Origin: an uncultured Dorea sp.
Lineage (GTDB): Bacteria; Bacillota; Clostridia; Lachnospirales; Lachnospiraceae
Reading direction: 5' to 3'
Length of the DNA: 64,000 nucleotides
NCBI GenBank assembly: GCA_910577685.1
Contig: CAJTOH010000002.1
Coordinates: forward strand, 62,001-126,000
Of this stretch, positions 53,075 to 61,977 are shown in pieces. The notes below the pieces were generated by a model. It searched no databases, was not told the DNA's origin, and was given only the letters and a program-made list of their open reading frames with translations. The position numbers and the translations under genes were made by a program. Position 1 is the stretch's first letter. The number at the start of each line of letters is the position of its first letter.

Positions 53075-54082
53075 CTATTCATACTTGGCAAGCATCTCCG
53101 AAAGCAGCCTTTTCATTTCCGCCCGCGCCGAATCCGGACGCAGCACCTCAACCATACTCCCCTGAGTCATAAGCCACATCAGCACGCCCCGCCCGTAGAC
53201 TTCCGCCTCAAGCACATATCCCTCCCGGCTCTCCTCCAAAATTCTTGCAGTAGGAAGACGCTCTAAAATCGACGCAATACTCTTACCCGTATACCTAAAC
53301 TGCAGCTTAATCAGACGCCCCATATACATAAACTGAATACGCTTTCGAAACTCTCCCTCCTCAAAACGATTACGATACGGGATTTTAAATTTCCGGCCTA
53401 TCTGGCTGTAATCCTTAATCCTATCAATCCGAAAAACGGCTGGATAGTCATATTTCTGTACATACTCTCCCTTATCATTCTCCTCCACAATATACGCATT
53501 AAGATAAAAATAATACTCCGAAAAAAGAATCGCCAAAGGCTGAATCACCCGCTCCACAGGCTCCTCCTCCATCGCCTGCTTCTGGTAAGTAATTTTCAAC
53601 AGATTCGATTGTTCAATATCAGACCCGATATCCCACAATTTATCTTCAATATAGGGTTCGTGATGAATCTCAACATAATGGAACTTCTCGTTCGCAAGCA
53701 GGTCGGCCACCAGTTTCATATCCTTTCTCCGAACACAGCCGCTCACCATCTTATCCAAAATTTTCACAACCTCTTCCTTCGTAAACGCCCGACTCTCCAA
53801 AAGAATCTTGCTCACTGCAAGTATCTCACTGTTAGACATCAACGTATTTTCCAATCCGGTCATCCGAAACCCATTGCAAGTCCGGTCATAAAATATATCG
53901 CACTCAGACAGGCCGGATACTCTTCTCGCCTCGAGAAATTTCCGTATATCTTTAAAATCACGCTGAATAGAACGCTCATCCACCCTAAAGCGCAGAGCTT
54001 CCTCCGCTTTGTTGAGAACCTTGCCGTCGCACAGCCTCATATAAATATCTAAAATTCTATTATTCTTATCCTGCCCTTTCAA
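53075..54082 (-). CDS. WYL-domain transcriptional regulator
   Basis: 335 residues, with a TTG start 5 bases after GGGGGAGG. The N-terminal helix-turn-helix (about 8-70, RVDERSIQRDFKDIRKFLE) is of the DeoR/HTH-11 type. The WYL domain (about 145-235) has KITYQKQAMEEEPVERVIQPLAILFSEYYFYLNAY, followed by the C-terminal WCX-like region ending SARAEMKRLLSEML. WYL proteins sense nucleic acids or nucleotides in several defence systems, but also act as ordinary regulators. It is next to the YhcG nuclease gene, separated by a palindromic repeat. Confidence 0.9.
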   Translation of the reverse strand: MKGQDKNNRILDIYMRLCDGKVLNKAEEALRFRVDERSIQRDFKDIRKFLEARRVSGLSECDIFYDRTCNGFRMTGLENTLMSNSEILAVSKILLESRAFTKEEVVKILDKMVSGCVRRKDMKLVADLLANEKFHYVEIHHEPYIEDKLWDIGSDIEQSNLLKITYQKQAMEEEPVERVIQPLAILFSEYYFYLNAYIVEENDKGEYVQKYDYPAVFRIDRIKDYSQIGRKFKIPYRNRFEEGEFRKRIQFMYMGRLIKLQFRYTGKSIASILERLPTARILEESREGYVLEAEVYGRGVLMWLMTQGSMVEVLRPDSARAEMKRLLSEMLAKYE

Positions 54083-54165
54083 TGCGTCCTCCCCCTTTAT
54101 GTATATTTTCCGATAGTTTCACGACTTAATTATACCTGAAACCATACCCCGGTACAATCCGTTCA

Positions 54166-54693
54166 TTACTTTTTCTTCTTTTTAATCTCCCGCTCCACAT
54201 TCCTCATACTGCGCTTCAAATCATCTTTGGATTTTATATGAAAATCTCGGATTGCCGTCAAAACAATCACCCCGAGGTTACACAGTCCGGCAATCCAAAA
54301 ACCTATCAGCCGACGGACGCTCAATTGAATATTAACCACGTCGCTGCTGTAATTGCCCCCGCCGCTGGCGGCAAGCACACTGACAAGAAACATCAGAATA
54401 ATGGCGGCAATGGGCAGAATTAGATAAAGATATTTCGAAATCTCCCTCGTACTTTTCACGAGAGGAATCGCAAAGAGCACAATCGGAATGATATAAAGCA
54501 AAACCCCAATCATGGAATACTCCATAAGCCCAAATCCAGTGATAGACGCTGTATTTGTACCCGAAAATACCTCTCCCAAAAAAGATGTGCTGCTGGTTGC
54601 GCTGACAGCGACCCACGGCAAGAAAAAACTAATAAAATTGACGATTGCAAATATCATTCTGACTTCTTTTTTCATTTTCTCAATTATGTTCAT
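54166..54693 (-). CDS. Four-helix membrane protein, unknown function, 175 aa
   Basis: Start at 54693 (MNIIEKMKKEVRMIFAI), 9 bases after GGAGG. Four hydrophobic segments (about 13-31, 55-78, 88-108, 128-148) and a highly basic C-terminal tail ending in EREIKKKKK. No catalytic motif. The short loop with SATSSTSFLGEVFSGTNTASITG is probably extracellular. It begins 2 bases after a small upstream ORF, suggesting coupled translation. Confidence 0.75.
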   Translation of the reverse strand: MNIIEKMKKEVRMIFAIVNFISFFLPWVAVSATSSTSFLGEVFSGTNTASITGFGLMEYSMIGVLLYIIPIVLFAIPLVKSTREISKYLYLILPIAAIILMFLVSVLAASGGGNYSSDVVNIQLSVRRLIGFWIAGLCNLGVIVLTAIRDFHIKSKDDLKRSMRNVEREIKKKKK

Positions 54694-54695
54694 AA

Positions 54696-54827
54696 CTATA
54701 TTCCTCCACACATTATCTTTCTGCATTTAAAAATAGACTTCCTCCTACGCTGCAGCTCTGGCGGCAGCTCGGTGATTGGCTGCTGTTTTTCCAAGACTCT
54801 TTCTTTCCTTCCAAAGAATTTCTTCAT
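54696..54827 (-). CDS. Putative small basic protein, 43 aa
   Basis: MKKFFGRKERVLEKQQPITE start, then LPPELQRRRKSIFKCRK and end MCGGI. GGGAGG lies 10 bases before the ATG, and the stop codon is 2 bases before the next gene, so a translated, coupled leader ORF is plausible. No homologue recognised; it could be only a leader peptide. Confidence 0.4.
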   Translation of the reverse strand: MKKFFGRKERVLEKQQPITELPPELQRRRKSIFKCRKIMCGGI

Positions 54828-55054
54828 ACCATGTGACCTCCCTCTTATGTTTTAATCTATGTATATTATAAGAAAACAGGTAGACAGAATCTGTCTCTGT
54901 AAACCTCTTTCCAAAATAGTTTCCATTATTCTAATTCTTGGTCTCCTAACAATTCTTGGTCTTCTGACACAAGCGAGGCGTACAGGGCATCGTCATATCA
55001 CCCGGCATCCTCCCTTTATAAGCAAATACATAAGAAAGTTTGTATATGAAAATA

Positions 55055-55076
55055 GGCACAGGAAAAATCCTGTGCC
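55055..55076 (-). terminator. Terminator of the alpha-galactoside operon
   Basis: GGCACAGGA / TCCTGTGCC stem followed by TATTTTC on the minus strand, about 40 bases after the GH36 gene. Confidence 0.7.
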
Positions 55077-55111
55077 AAAAATAATGGCGGAAAACTAACG
55101 TATAACGTTAT

Positions 55112-56872
55112 CTATCTGTCACACCATAATTCCACTATGCCGCCAGTGGGAATAGACAGCGTTTCAAAACCTTCTTTTTTCCAGACTCCTTTTTCTTGGA
55201 GGTCTCCCACACAATCCAACATTTGGTAATGAAGCGATGCGCCTTTAGGCATCCTAAAAATAACCTCCTCCGCTTTTGTTCCATGGATATAGGTCATCTG
55301 CTTTGGTATCTGCCGCAAATCAACCGCTCTTTTGCCGCTATAGTGTACCAGAAGCCGCTCACCTTCGTTATCAGCAGAAACCTCCGGATACAGATTTTCC
55401 GGCTCTGCCGGCTGAAGCTGCGACTCCTGCAAAAGCTTTGCTTTTTCTTTCATAAATGTTATCCAGAAAATCAAAAGCTTGCGCATCCGTTCTGTTAACG
55501 TACTTAAATCTACCGAAATCTGTACTGTAGAAAATAAAGAGCTTTCAATCTGCAAAGCTGCTTCCTCCGCCCTCTCTTCTTTGTGCCACATCAGCATATC
55601 CGAATGAACCGCCGTTTCCCCTGACAGCAATCGAAGATCCACCGTACCGATCCGATTACTGATTCCAGCTCCCGGGCAATCGCTGACCCTCAGAAGATTA
55701 CCATACTTCCGAATCTGAGGGCCTATGTATCTTTGCCGAAACTCAATCATACAATCAGGACGAATTGCTGTAAGCTCAGTCATTGTCTCAGTCAGTAAGC
55801 GATTGAGCGCCTCTTGTATATCGGCGCAATCCATGCCTTCCTCAAAAAACGGGCTTTCTTTGCGCAGGTAAAATTCATCAATAAAATCCAGCTTTAAACC
55901 GTCTATCTTCCACTCATTGACCGCTCTTTTATAAATCCTTTTTAGATATTCCCGTACCTCCGGATACCGAAGATCCAGAACTCCCGCTTGTTGAAATCCA
56001 TCATAGCACAGCAGCTTGTCCTGAAAGCTTTCCCAGATACGAGACTTCTTTCCGATATACGGAACCGAAAACCACACAATATACTTAAGTCCCATTTCCT
56101 GCACTCGCTTTACATGACCCGGGAAATCCGGGAATTTTACCTTAGAGGGTTCCCAATCTCCGCAAAAGGCATAACCTCTTTGGTTATCCTCTGTCTGCCA
56201 GCCGTCGTCCACGATTACGCTGGAAAATCCCAGGCTTGCCGCTCGTTTGCTCTCTGCCTCCACACTCTCTGCCGTTACATTCTGATGCTGGGAATACCAA
56301 AAGGAATACATAGGAAGCCTTGCCACATCCGGAACACTCATCGGCTCAATGGTCAGTTCTTTCTCCCACCACGCACGCACCTCATTCAATGTGCACCAAT
56401 AAGGCTCCTCCTTCTCAGACTCCCAAATCAGCAGTTCATAGCTTTCAGGAAACATACCCTTGGGAAGCGTCATCTCAACTTGGCACATCATAGTCCCATC
56501 TTCTTCATGTATTCCATACTGCATGATAAGCTCCTGCTTTATCTCGGATAAAGCGATTGTATGCCGATTTTGAGACGCCGCATTATAGAAACACATGACC
56601 GGTGCTGAGATTGCAGTCATAGAATGGACGCCCTCAAACCAATCCGCTTTTATCGACCGGTCAAAACTGCAGGTAGGATACCACCGTCCGCTGATATCCA
56701 ACATCGGAAAACTCCTCACAAGCCGGAGCTTTCGTTCTTCCTTCCGGGTACTGACATCATACCTAAGACAAAGCTTATGGCACTGTTTCCTCCCGTCTGT
56801 CCAAATGGTATGAACCTGGTATTCCATTGGAAAACTACCGGTTACTTTCCATTCCTGTCTTGCATTTATCAT
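55112..56872 (-). CDS. GH36-family alpha-galactosidase-like glycoside hydrolase
   Basis: 586 residues, cytoplasmic (no signal peptide), predicted to hydrolyse terminal alpha-galactosides taken up by the linked ABC transporter. An N-terminal beta-domain (about 1-190) precedes a TIM barrel with SFWYSQHQNVT, SVIVDDGWQTEDNQRG, GDWEPSKVKFPDF, the nucleophile Asp in DGLKLDFIDEF and the acid/base Asp in LRVSDCPG. A C-terminal beta-sandwich follows. It is shorter than classic 700-residue GH36 enzymes, so another alpha-linked sugar is possible. Last gene of the operon, 14 bases after the permease. Confidence 0.82.
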   Translation of the reverse strand: MINARQEWKVTGSFPMEYQVHTIWTDGRKQCHKLCLRYDVSTRKEERKLRLVRSFPMLDISGRWYPTCSFDRSIKADWFEGVHSMTAISAPVMCFYNAASQNRHTIALSEIKQELIMQYGIHEEDGTMMCQVEMTLPKGMFPESYELLIWESEKEEPYWCTLNEVRAWWEKELTIEPMSVPDVARLPMYSFWYSQHQNVTAESVEAESKRAASLGFSSVIVDDGWQTEDNQRGYAFCGDWEPSKVKFPDFPGHVKRVQEMGLKYIVWFSVPYIGKKSRIWESFQDKLLCYDGFQQAGVLDLRYPEVREYLKRIYKRAVNEWKIDGLKLDFIDEFYLRKESPFFEEGMDCADIQEALNRLLTETMTELTAIRPDCMIEFRQRYIGPQIRKYGNLLRVSDCPGAGISNRIGTVDLRLLSGETAVHSDMLMWHKEERAEEAALQIESSLFSTVQISVDLSTLTERMRKLLIFWITFMKEKAKLLQESQLQPAEPENLYPEVSADNEGERLLVHYSGKRAVDLRQIPKQMTYIHGTKAEEVIFRMPKGASLHYQMLDCVGDLQEKGVWKKEGFETLSIPTGGIVELWCDR

Positions 56873-56885
56873 TGTCTCTCCTCCA

Positions 56886-57698
56886 TTATTTTATCGCACT
56901 ATCGACCATTCCTTTGATGAAGTACTTCTGCAGGAAAATAAACAACAGCAATACCGGGAGTACTCCAAGCAAAGCAGAAGCCGCCGCCGCATTCATGTTA
57001 TTTGCCGTTTGGGAAAAATAACTGGCTACCGCAAGAGGGATGGTCCTATATTTGGGTGATTGCAGGAAATACAGCGAAAACTGATAATCATTCCAGCAGC
57101 CCACTCCAGTTAAAATCACTACACTAGCCACAACCGGCTTTAACTGCGGCAATATAATCTTAAAAAATGTCTGAATCGGATTACATCCATCAATAAACGC
57201 CGCTTCTTCCAGAGCTACCGGAATCCCTGCAATAAAGTTCGAAAACAAAAAGATACTCATGGGCAGGTTGAAGGTTACCAAAACTACAATGATTCCCCAA
57301 TAGGTAGAAATTCCGTGAATCTTTACCATCGTACTGTACAAAGGAACCAGAACGCTCAACCCTGGTATCATCATAATACCTAGAATAAAGCTCTTCACCA
57401 CCGTATTTAAACGGGAACGGTTCCGCGCCAAAGGATAGGCAGAAAACGCCCCGATCACCGTAACAAAAAAAACGGAAAATACCGTAATAATTGCCGTATT
57501 TTTTAGAGCCAGCAGCATATTACCGCCATTTAACGCCTCTTTAAAATTATTCCATTCCACATAGCCGGGCAATATCCACTTAGAAGTGATATCCATAGAC
57601 GATTTTGCCGCAACCCCTAACAAGATATAGATGGGAATAAAATGTACCACGATAATCACAAGGCCAAGCAAATAAAGCCACCAATTTTTCTTTTTCAT
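56886..57698 (-). CDS. Sugar ABC permease, MalG-type
   Basis: Inner-membrane subunit of a CUT1 carbohydrate importer, 270 residues, six helices. MKKKNWWLYLLGLVIIVVHF start, then the EAA loop EEAAFIDGCNPIQTFFKIILPQLKPVV. Its start codon overlaps the last base of the first permease gene. No ATPase is encoded here; CUT1 systems of Firmicutes usually share an MsmX-type ATPase from elsewhere. Confidence 0.93.
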   Translation of the reverse strand: MKKKNWWLYLLGLVIIVVHFIPIYILLGVAAKSSMDITSKWILPGYVEWNNFKEALNGGNMLLALKNTAIITVFSVFFVTVIGAFSAYPLARNRSRLNTVVKSFILGIMMIPGLSVLVPLYSTMVKIHGISTYWGIIVVLVTFNLPMSIFLFSNFIAGIPVALEEAAFIDGCNPIQTFFKIILPQLKPVVASVVILTGVGCWNDYQFSLYFLQSPKYRTIPLAVASYFSQTANNMNAAAASALLGVLPVLLLFIFLQKYFIKGMVDSAIK

Positions 57699-58566
57699 TA
57701 CATGTATACCTCCTTCTTATTGAAATATGTGGTAACAATGTTACTCAAAATCATAATCAACACAAAGGAGAAAAGTCCAATGGTTGCAGAGTAGCCCGCG
57801 TTGGTCGCCTGGAAATACTGGTTTGCTACCAAGGTAGACAACGAATGGGACGCATAGCCCGGACCGCCTTTGGTCAACGCCTGAATAACATCGAACAATT
57901 TCAATCCGCCGATCAGGTTCAACGTCACGGAAGAAGAGATGGCCGGAATCAACAGGGGAACCGTAATATAACGGAACTGCTGCCAACCGCTTACGCCGTC
58001 TATTGCAGCCGCCTCATAATACTGAGAAGAAATATTTTGAAGCCCTGCCAGATATATAACCATGGATATACCAACATACTGAATACTATTGATTAAGGTC
58101 ATAATAATCACGGCCCTATTTCCGTCACTTAACCAGTCTATCGGCGCGACTCCCAAAGCAGTCAGAATGTCGTTCAATGCACCCCCGTCATACTGTACCA
58201 AAAAATACATGATATAACCCATAACAAGACCGGAAATCATAACCGGTGCATACACAACGGTACGAATCAGTGTTCTGCCTTTCATCTTCGTATTCAGCAA
58301 GATTGCATAAGACAATCCCAAAACATTCTGTATAATCGTACTTCCCACACCATAGATCAGCGTATTTTTCAAAGCAGTCAAAATATTTTCATCCTGAAAC
58401 ATCTTCAGATAGTTTGCCATTCCTATGTATTTATACTGCTGGGAATATCCGTTCCAGTTAGTAAACGAAATCCGAATCCCTTCAATAAATGGATAAATGA
58501 CAAAAAAAAAAACAAAAGAATTGCCGGAATATAAAAAATATTAGTAATCCATTTTCGACGAATCAT
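57698..58566 (-). pseudogene. Sugar ABC permease, MalF-type, frameshifted at an A11 homopolymer
   Basis: The gene starts at 58566 after GAGGAGG (MIRRKWITNIFYIPAILLFF) and enters a run of 11 A on the plus strand (58502-58512). In the frame as given it then meets a stop near 58423. Continuing in the shifted frame gives VIYPFIEGIRISFTNWNGYS, a typical MalF-type TM1 end and first outer loop, joined without gap to MANYLKMFQDENILTALKNT and the EAA loop YYEAAAIDGVSGWQQFRYITVPLL. Twelve or nine A would restore the gene. Either a sequencing or assembly error, a real mutation, or a slippage site. The downstream 240-residue part could also be translated from its own ATG. Confidence 0.85.
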
Positions 58567-58592
58567 GTCTATCCTCCTCTTTTCTAAAAAAA

Positions 58593-58618
58593 GGAGCGCT
58601 GCGTAACTCAGCACTCCC
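58593..58618 (-). terminator. Intercistronic attenuator between binding protein and permease genes
   Basis: GGAG-GCTG / CAGC-CTCC stem followed by seven T on the minus strand, directly after the binding-protein gene. It should limit read-through to the permeases. Confidence 0.8.
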
Positions 58619-58627
58619 TTGTCTCTA

Positions 58628-59953
58628 TCAATGTTGCGCTAACTTTTCTTCATATGCCTGTTTCATATCAGCAATGGAATCCTTTACAGCATTCTTTTCA
58701 CCTGCCAGAATACTGGTTCCAGTCGTACACATAACATCGTACAGGCCGCTTGGCAGATATACACGGTCAAAATATGGAATGGTGTATACACCCTCGCTCA
58801 TATACTTCTCATAGTATGGCTTCAGGATACCCGTCTCGCTTTCTACATCCGTAAGACCAGCCGGCATACCACAGGCAGTAGCCAATTTGGAGCAGACCTC
58901 CGGCCTTGCCAAATAATTCAAAAGCTGCATTGCCTCATCCTTGTGAGGACTGTCTTTCCATACGCCTACAGCCAGATCTTCCCCGCCAATCAGACAAGGC
59001 TCACTGTTTTCGTCGGCCGCCGGAATCGGCATGATTCCCAAATCCGCTTCCGGATTGGTCTGCTGTGCCTCGGCTACCGCCTTCCCTGTGTAGAACGTAA
59101 ACGCCGCCTCGTCCTGCGCCAGTGCTTTACAGCTTGTAATATAATCTGCAGTCAGGCAGTCCACATTGAAATAACCTCTCTCATACCAATCTTTTACCAT
59201 CTCACTGATTGGCTCCCATTTATTCCAGTCAAAACTTCCATCCAAAAGCGCTTCCGCTTCGCTTGTCTCTTCATTGTTAGTCAAAAACGTTGGCGCAATG
59301 AGATCCAGCATAGTTCCAATCGTCCAAGAATCTTTTCCTCCTACATGAATCGGCGTCTTACCGCTGTCTTTTACTTTCTTACATGCCTCTGTAAAATCAT
59401 CCCAGGTTTTGAGTTCTTCTACCTTTACGCCTGCCTCCTCTAAGACAGTTTTGTTAAAGGTCATACCGCTCAGGTCTGCGTCAGCCGGAAGAACATACAT
59501 ATTTCCATCTGCATCCGTAAGCATATCTCGGATAGAATCTACAATCTTATCTGCAAACGGCTGATCATTAATCGGTTCCAAATATTCTACGTAAAGTGAG
59601 GTAGACCAGCCATGTGTAGAGAACACGTCCGGCATATCGTTGGACGCCATACGCGCTTTTATCATTTCTCCATAAGTACCAGGCGCAGATACCTCCACCC
59701 CAATTCCGGTTTCCTTTGTAAAATCTTTACACGCGTCTTCAATCGCATCGGTAATCACACCAGTCATATTATGCTGAAACTCCAGCGTCACGCCGGTGCT
59801 CTCGGCTGCTTCGGAATCATCCTTTGTCTCCCCTGACTCTTCCGTGTTTGAGTCTGTCGTGTTACTTCCTTCCGGCCTTTTTGAACATCCGTTCAATATT
59901 CCCACTGTCATCGCTGCGGCAAGCATCAACGCTAAAACTTTTTTCTGTTTCAT
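58628..59953 (-). CDS. Sugar-binding lipoprotein of the CUT1 transporter
   Basis: 441-residue extracellular solute-binding protein family 1. Start at 59953 (MKQKKVLALMLAAAMTVGIL), 9 bases after AAGGAG. Lipobox ILNGC places the lipidated Cys at about 22, followed by a Ser/Thr/Glu linker. Typical SBP_bac_1 features: FTKETGIGVEV, MPDVFSTHGW, NKTVLEEAGV, TWDDFTEACKKVKDSGKTPI. It is first in the operon and divergent from yesM-type genes. The likely ligand is an alpha-galactoside, from the GH36 neighbour. Confidence 0.93.
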   Translation of the reverse strand: MKQKKVLALMLAAAMTVGILNGCSKRPEGSNTTDSNTEESGETKDDSEAAESTGVTLEFQHNMTGVITDAIEDACKDFTKETGIGVEVSAPGTYGEMIKARMASNDMPDVFSTHGWSTSLYVEYLEPINDQPFADKIVDSIRDMLTDADGNMYVLPADADLSGMTFNKTVLEEAGVKVEELKTWDDFTEACKKVKDSGKTPIHVGGKDSWTIGTMLDLIAPTFLTNNEETSEAEALLDGSFDWNKWEPISEMVKDWYERGYFNVDCLTADYITSCKALAQDEAAFTFYTGKAVAEAQQTNPEADLGIMPIPAADENSEPCLIGGEDLAVGVWKDSPHKDEAMQLLNYLARPEVCSKLATACGMPAGLTDVESETGILKPYYEKYMSEGVYTIPYFDRVYLPSGLYDVMCTTGTSILAGEKNAVKDSIADMKQAYEEKLAQH

Positions 59954-60141
59954 ACTTAATTTCTCCTTACTTTTTATTGGACCCTTCAATATACTAATTA
60001 TAACAAGAAATTATCCCATACAAAATGTTGATTTTCTATACTAAAAGTACTTTATTCTACACAGTGTTTGTAGATTTTATAGAATTACCCTCCCCACTTT
60101 TAGTTGCTTTTCACAAAATTGTATTTTCTATTGTTCCAAAC

Positions 60142-60169
60142 TTGTAATTATATTAAAACCTGATATGAT
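60142..60169 (+). promoter_or_regulatory. Probable promoter of the YesM/YesN operon
   Basis: TTGTAA (60142-60147), 16 bases, TATGAT (60164-60169); the AGGAGG site follows at about 60183. The divergent binding-protein gene must use the same 247-base intergenic region, where a TATAAT occurs on the minus strand at 59997-60002. Confidence 0.6.
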
Positions 60170-60200
60170 AAGAAATATCTATTAGGAGGAAGATACTACT

Positions 60201-61976
60201 ATGAAAATACAACATACGCGAATGACCTTCCAAGCCAATGTTTTGCTTCTGTTTTTAATCTGTGCGGTTGTGCCTCTCATTTTAAATACCAGCTTAAATA
60301 TCGTTCTCTATTCGGTACGTCTTTCAGCTGACAACAGACAAAAATACGACAATGTACTTTCTTCCTTAGGCAACAACATCGAATCGCATCTCAGCGAGCT
60401 GGAACGTCTGACTTTAAGCCCATATCAATATGACGACATGACCGATCTTTATACTTACGCGCTGAAAAAAGGGAGTCCGGATTATTCATTGAGTACCTGG
60501 AATCAGATCGTCACTCAATATGAAGCTGTCTCCACACGCTTGACTGCGCTAACCTCTCCTTCTATCCTGGGTTTTGTTTATATTCCGCTTTCCGAAGATT
60601 CGGATACCTGCTATGTTTATCAGCGGAAGCTCTGCCGCATCAATGAATGTGTTTCCAGCGACGTTTCCATAGATAGATGGCTGCCCACTCTTCCTTATTC
60701 CTATAAGTATACGACCTACTGTCCGCCCCATACGGTTTCGTATTATCAAAAACAGGAAGAGCTTTCTGTCATTTCCCTGATAAAGCCTATACACGATTTT
60801 GACTCCCGTCAAACCACCGGCATACTGAAAGTGGATTCCTCTATCGATTTTTTCGAAGAATTGTTTGCCGAGCTTACCCTATCCGATGCAACCAGCATCA
60901 CGCTTTCAGCAAAGGATGGAGAATTTATCTATTCTACCAATCCCTCAGAAGGGAAGAAAGTTCTTGATGCCTATCAAAAAAATCGTTCCCAAGCCGGTAT
61001 CGTATGCAATTATACGTTGGCAAAATCTGGATGGCAGTTATTGTACTCGGTCTCTTATTGGGAATTTTACAAACCGATTATTAATGCTTTAGGAGTATCT
61101 CTTCTGCTGTCTCTTGGGCTTTTTTTAATCTCTGTATGGAATTATCGAAAAATCTCTGCACAATTTACCAAACCACTGCAGAATATTCTTTCTACCATGC
61201 ACAAAGCAAAACAAGGCAACCTACTGGCACGCGCAGACACATCACTCCCTATGAATCATGAGTTTGAACAGATTACAATACAACTTAACCACATGATTGA
61301 AAGCCTGGATGAGCATATCAAAAAAGAGTATATGGCGGTCATCAGCCAAAAAAACGCTCAATTTCAGGCGCTGCAGGCCCAGATTAATCCACATTTTCTT
61401 TACAATACGCTGAATAATTTTGTGGCTCTTAACCGAATCGGGGAAAAGAAACTCCTGGAAGATTCTATCATCCAGTTGACCCGTATTTTCCACTATACCT
61501 GCTCTAATTCAGCAGAGACGACACTGGAAGACGAATTTACCTTCCTGGAGCATTATCTTTTCTTGCAGAAAATACGTTTTGAAGACCGGCTGTCCTTCTC
61601 TCTTTCCTTAGATGAGCGAACCCGCAGTTTCAAAATCCCCCGACTGCTCATCCAACCACTGGTAGAAAATTCTATCGTCCACGGATTAGAGGGAAGTGAA
61701 TGTCTTGCAAAAGTAGAAGTCAACGCCTCCCTTATTCATCTGCCAGGCATTGGTGACTGTATCTTCCTGGCCGTGATGGATAATGGATGCGGCTTTGACA
61801 AAAAGAAATTGAAACTTAATAATAGCGTAGGTCTTTTGAATATTACCGAACGCCTACAGCTTTTTGAATCGGAAAGTTTTTTTGAGATCCATAGTGCGAT
61901 TGGCGGATATACCGGAAATTATATCGTCATCCGTCTCTTAGATTCCAACACACTGCCGAAAGAAGGAGAATACTGA
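60201..61976 (+). CDS. YesM-type sensor histidine kinase
   Basis: 591 residues: TM1 (about 13-35), extracellular sensor domain (about 36-290), TM2 (about 292-312), HAMP (about 313-370) and a His_kinase domain with the phospho-acceptor His in INPHFLYNTLNNF, then HATPase_c with LVENSIVHGLEG and MDNGCGFD. This layout is that of YesM/BtsS-like kinases that control carbohydrate uptake. The AGGAGG site precedes the ATG. It is divergent from the sugar operon, its probable target, and is followed after one base by its regulator. Confidence 0.92.
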   Translation: MKIQHTRMTFQANVLLLFLICAVVPLILNTSLNIVLYSVRLSADNRQKYDNVLSSLGNNIESHLSELERLTLSPYQYDDMTDLYTYALKKGSPDYSLSTWNQIVTQYEAVSTRLTALTSPSILGFVYIPLSEDSDTCYVYQRKLCRINECVSSDVSIDRWLPTLPYSYKYTTYCPPHTVSYYQKQEELSVISLIKPIHDFDSRQTTGILKVDSSIDFFEELFAELTLSDATSITLSAKDGEFIYSTNPSEGKKVLDAYQKNRSQAGIVCNYTLAKSGWQLLYSVSYWEFYKPIINALGVSLLLSLGLFLISVWNYRKISAQFTKPLQNILSTMHKAKQGNLLARADTSLPMNHEFEQITIQLNHMIESLDEHIKKEYMAVISQKNAQFQALQAQINPHFLYNTLNNFVALNRIGEKKLLEDSIIQLTRIFHYTCSNSAETTLEDEFTFLEHYLFLQKIRFEDRLSFSLSLDERTRSFKIPRLLIQPLVENSIVHGLEGSECLAKVEVNASLIHLPGIGDCIFLAVMDNGCGFDKKKLKLNNSVGLLNITERLQLFESESFFEIHSAIGGYTGNYIVIRLLDSNTLPKEGEY

Positions 61977-61977
61977 T

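Noticed and set aside
54859..55098. Plus-strand frame of 79 codons near the alpha-galactoside operon
   Set aside because: Contains the operon terminator hairpin and a short direct repeat, lacks a start signal and any motif.
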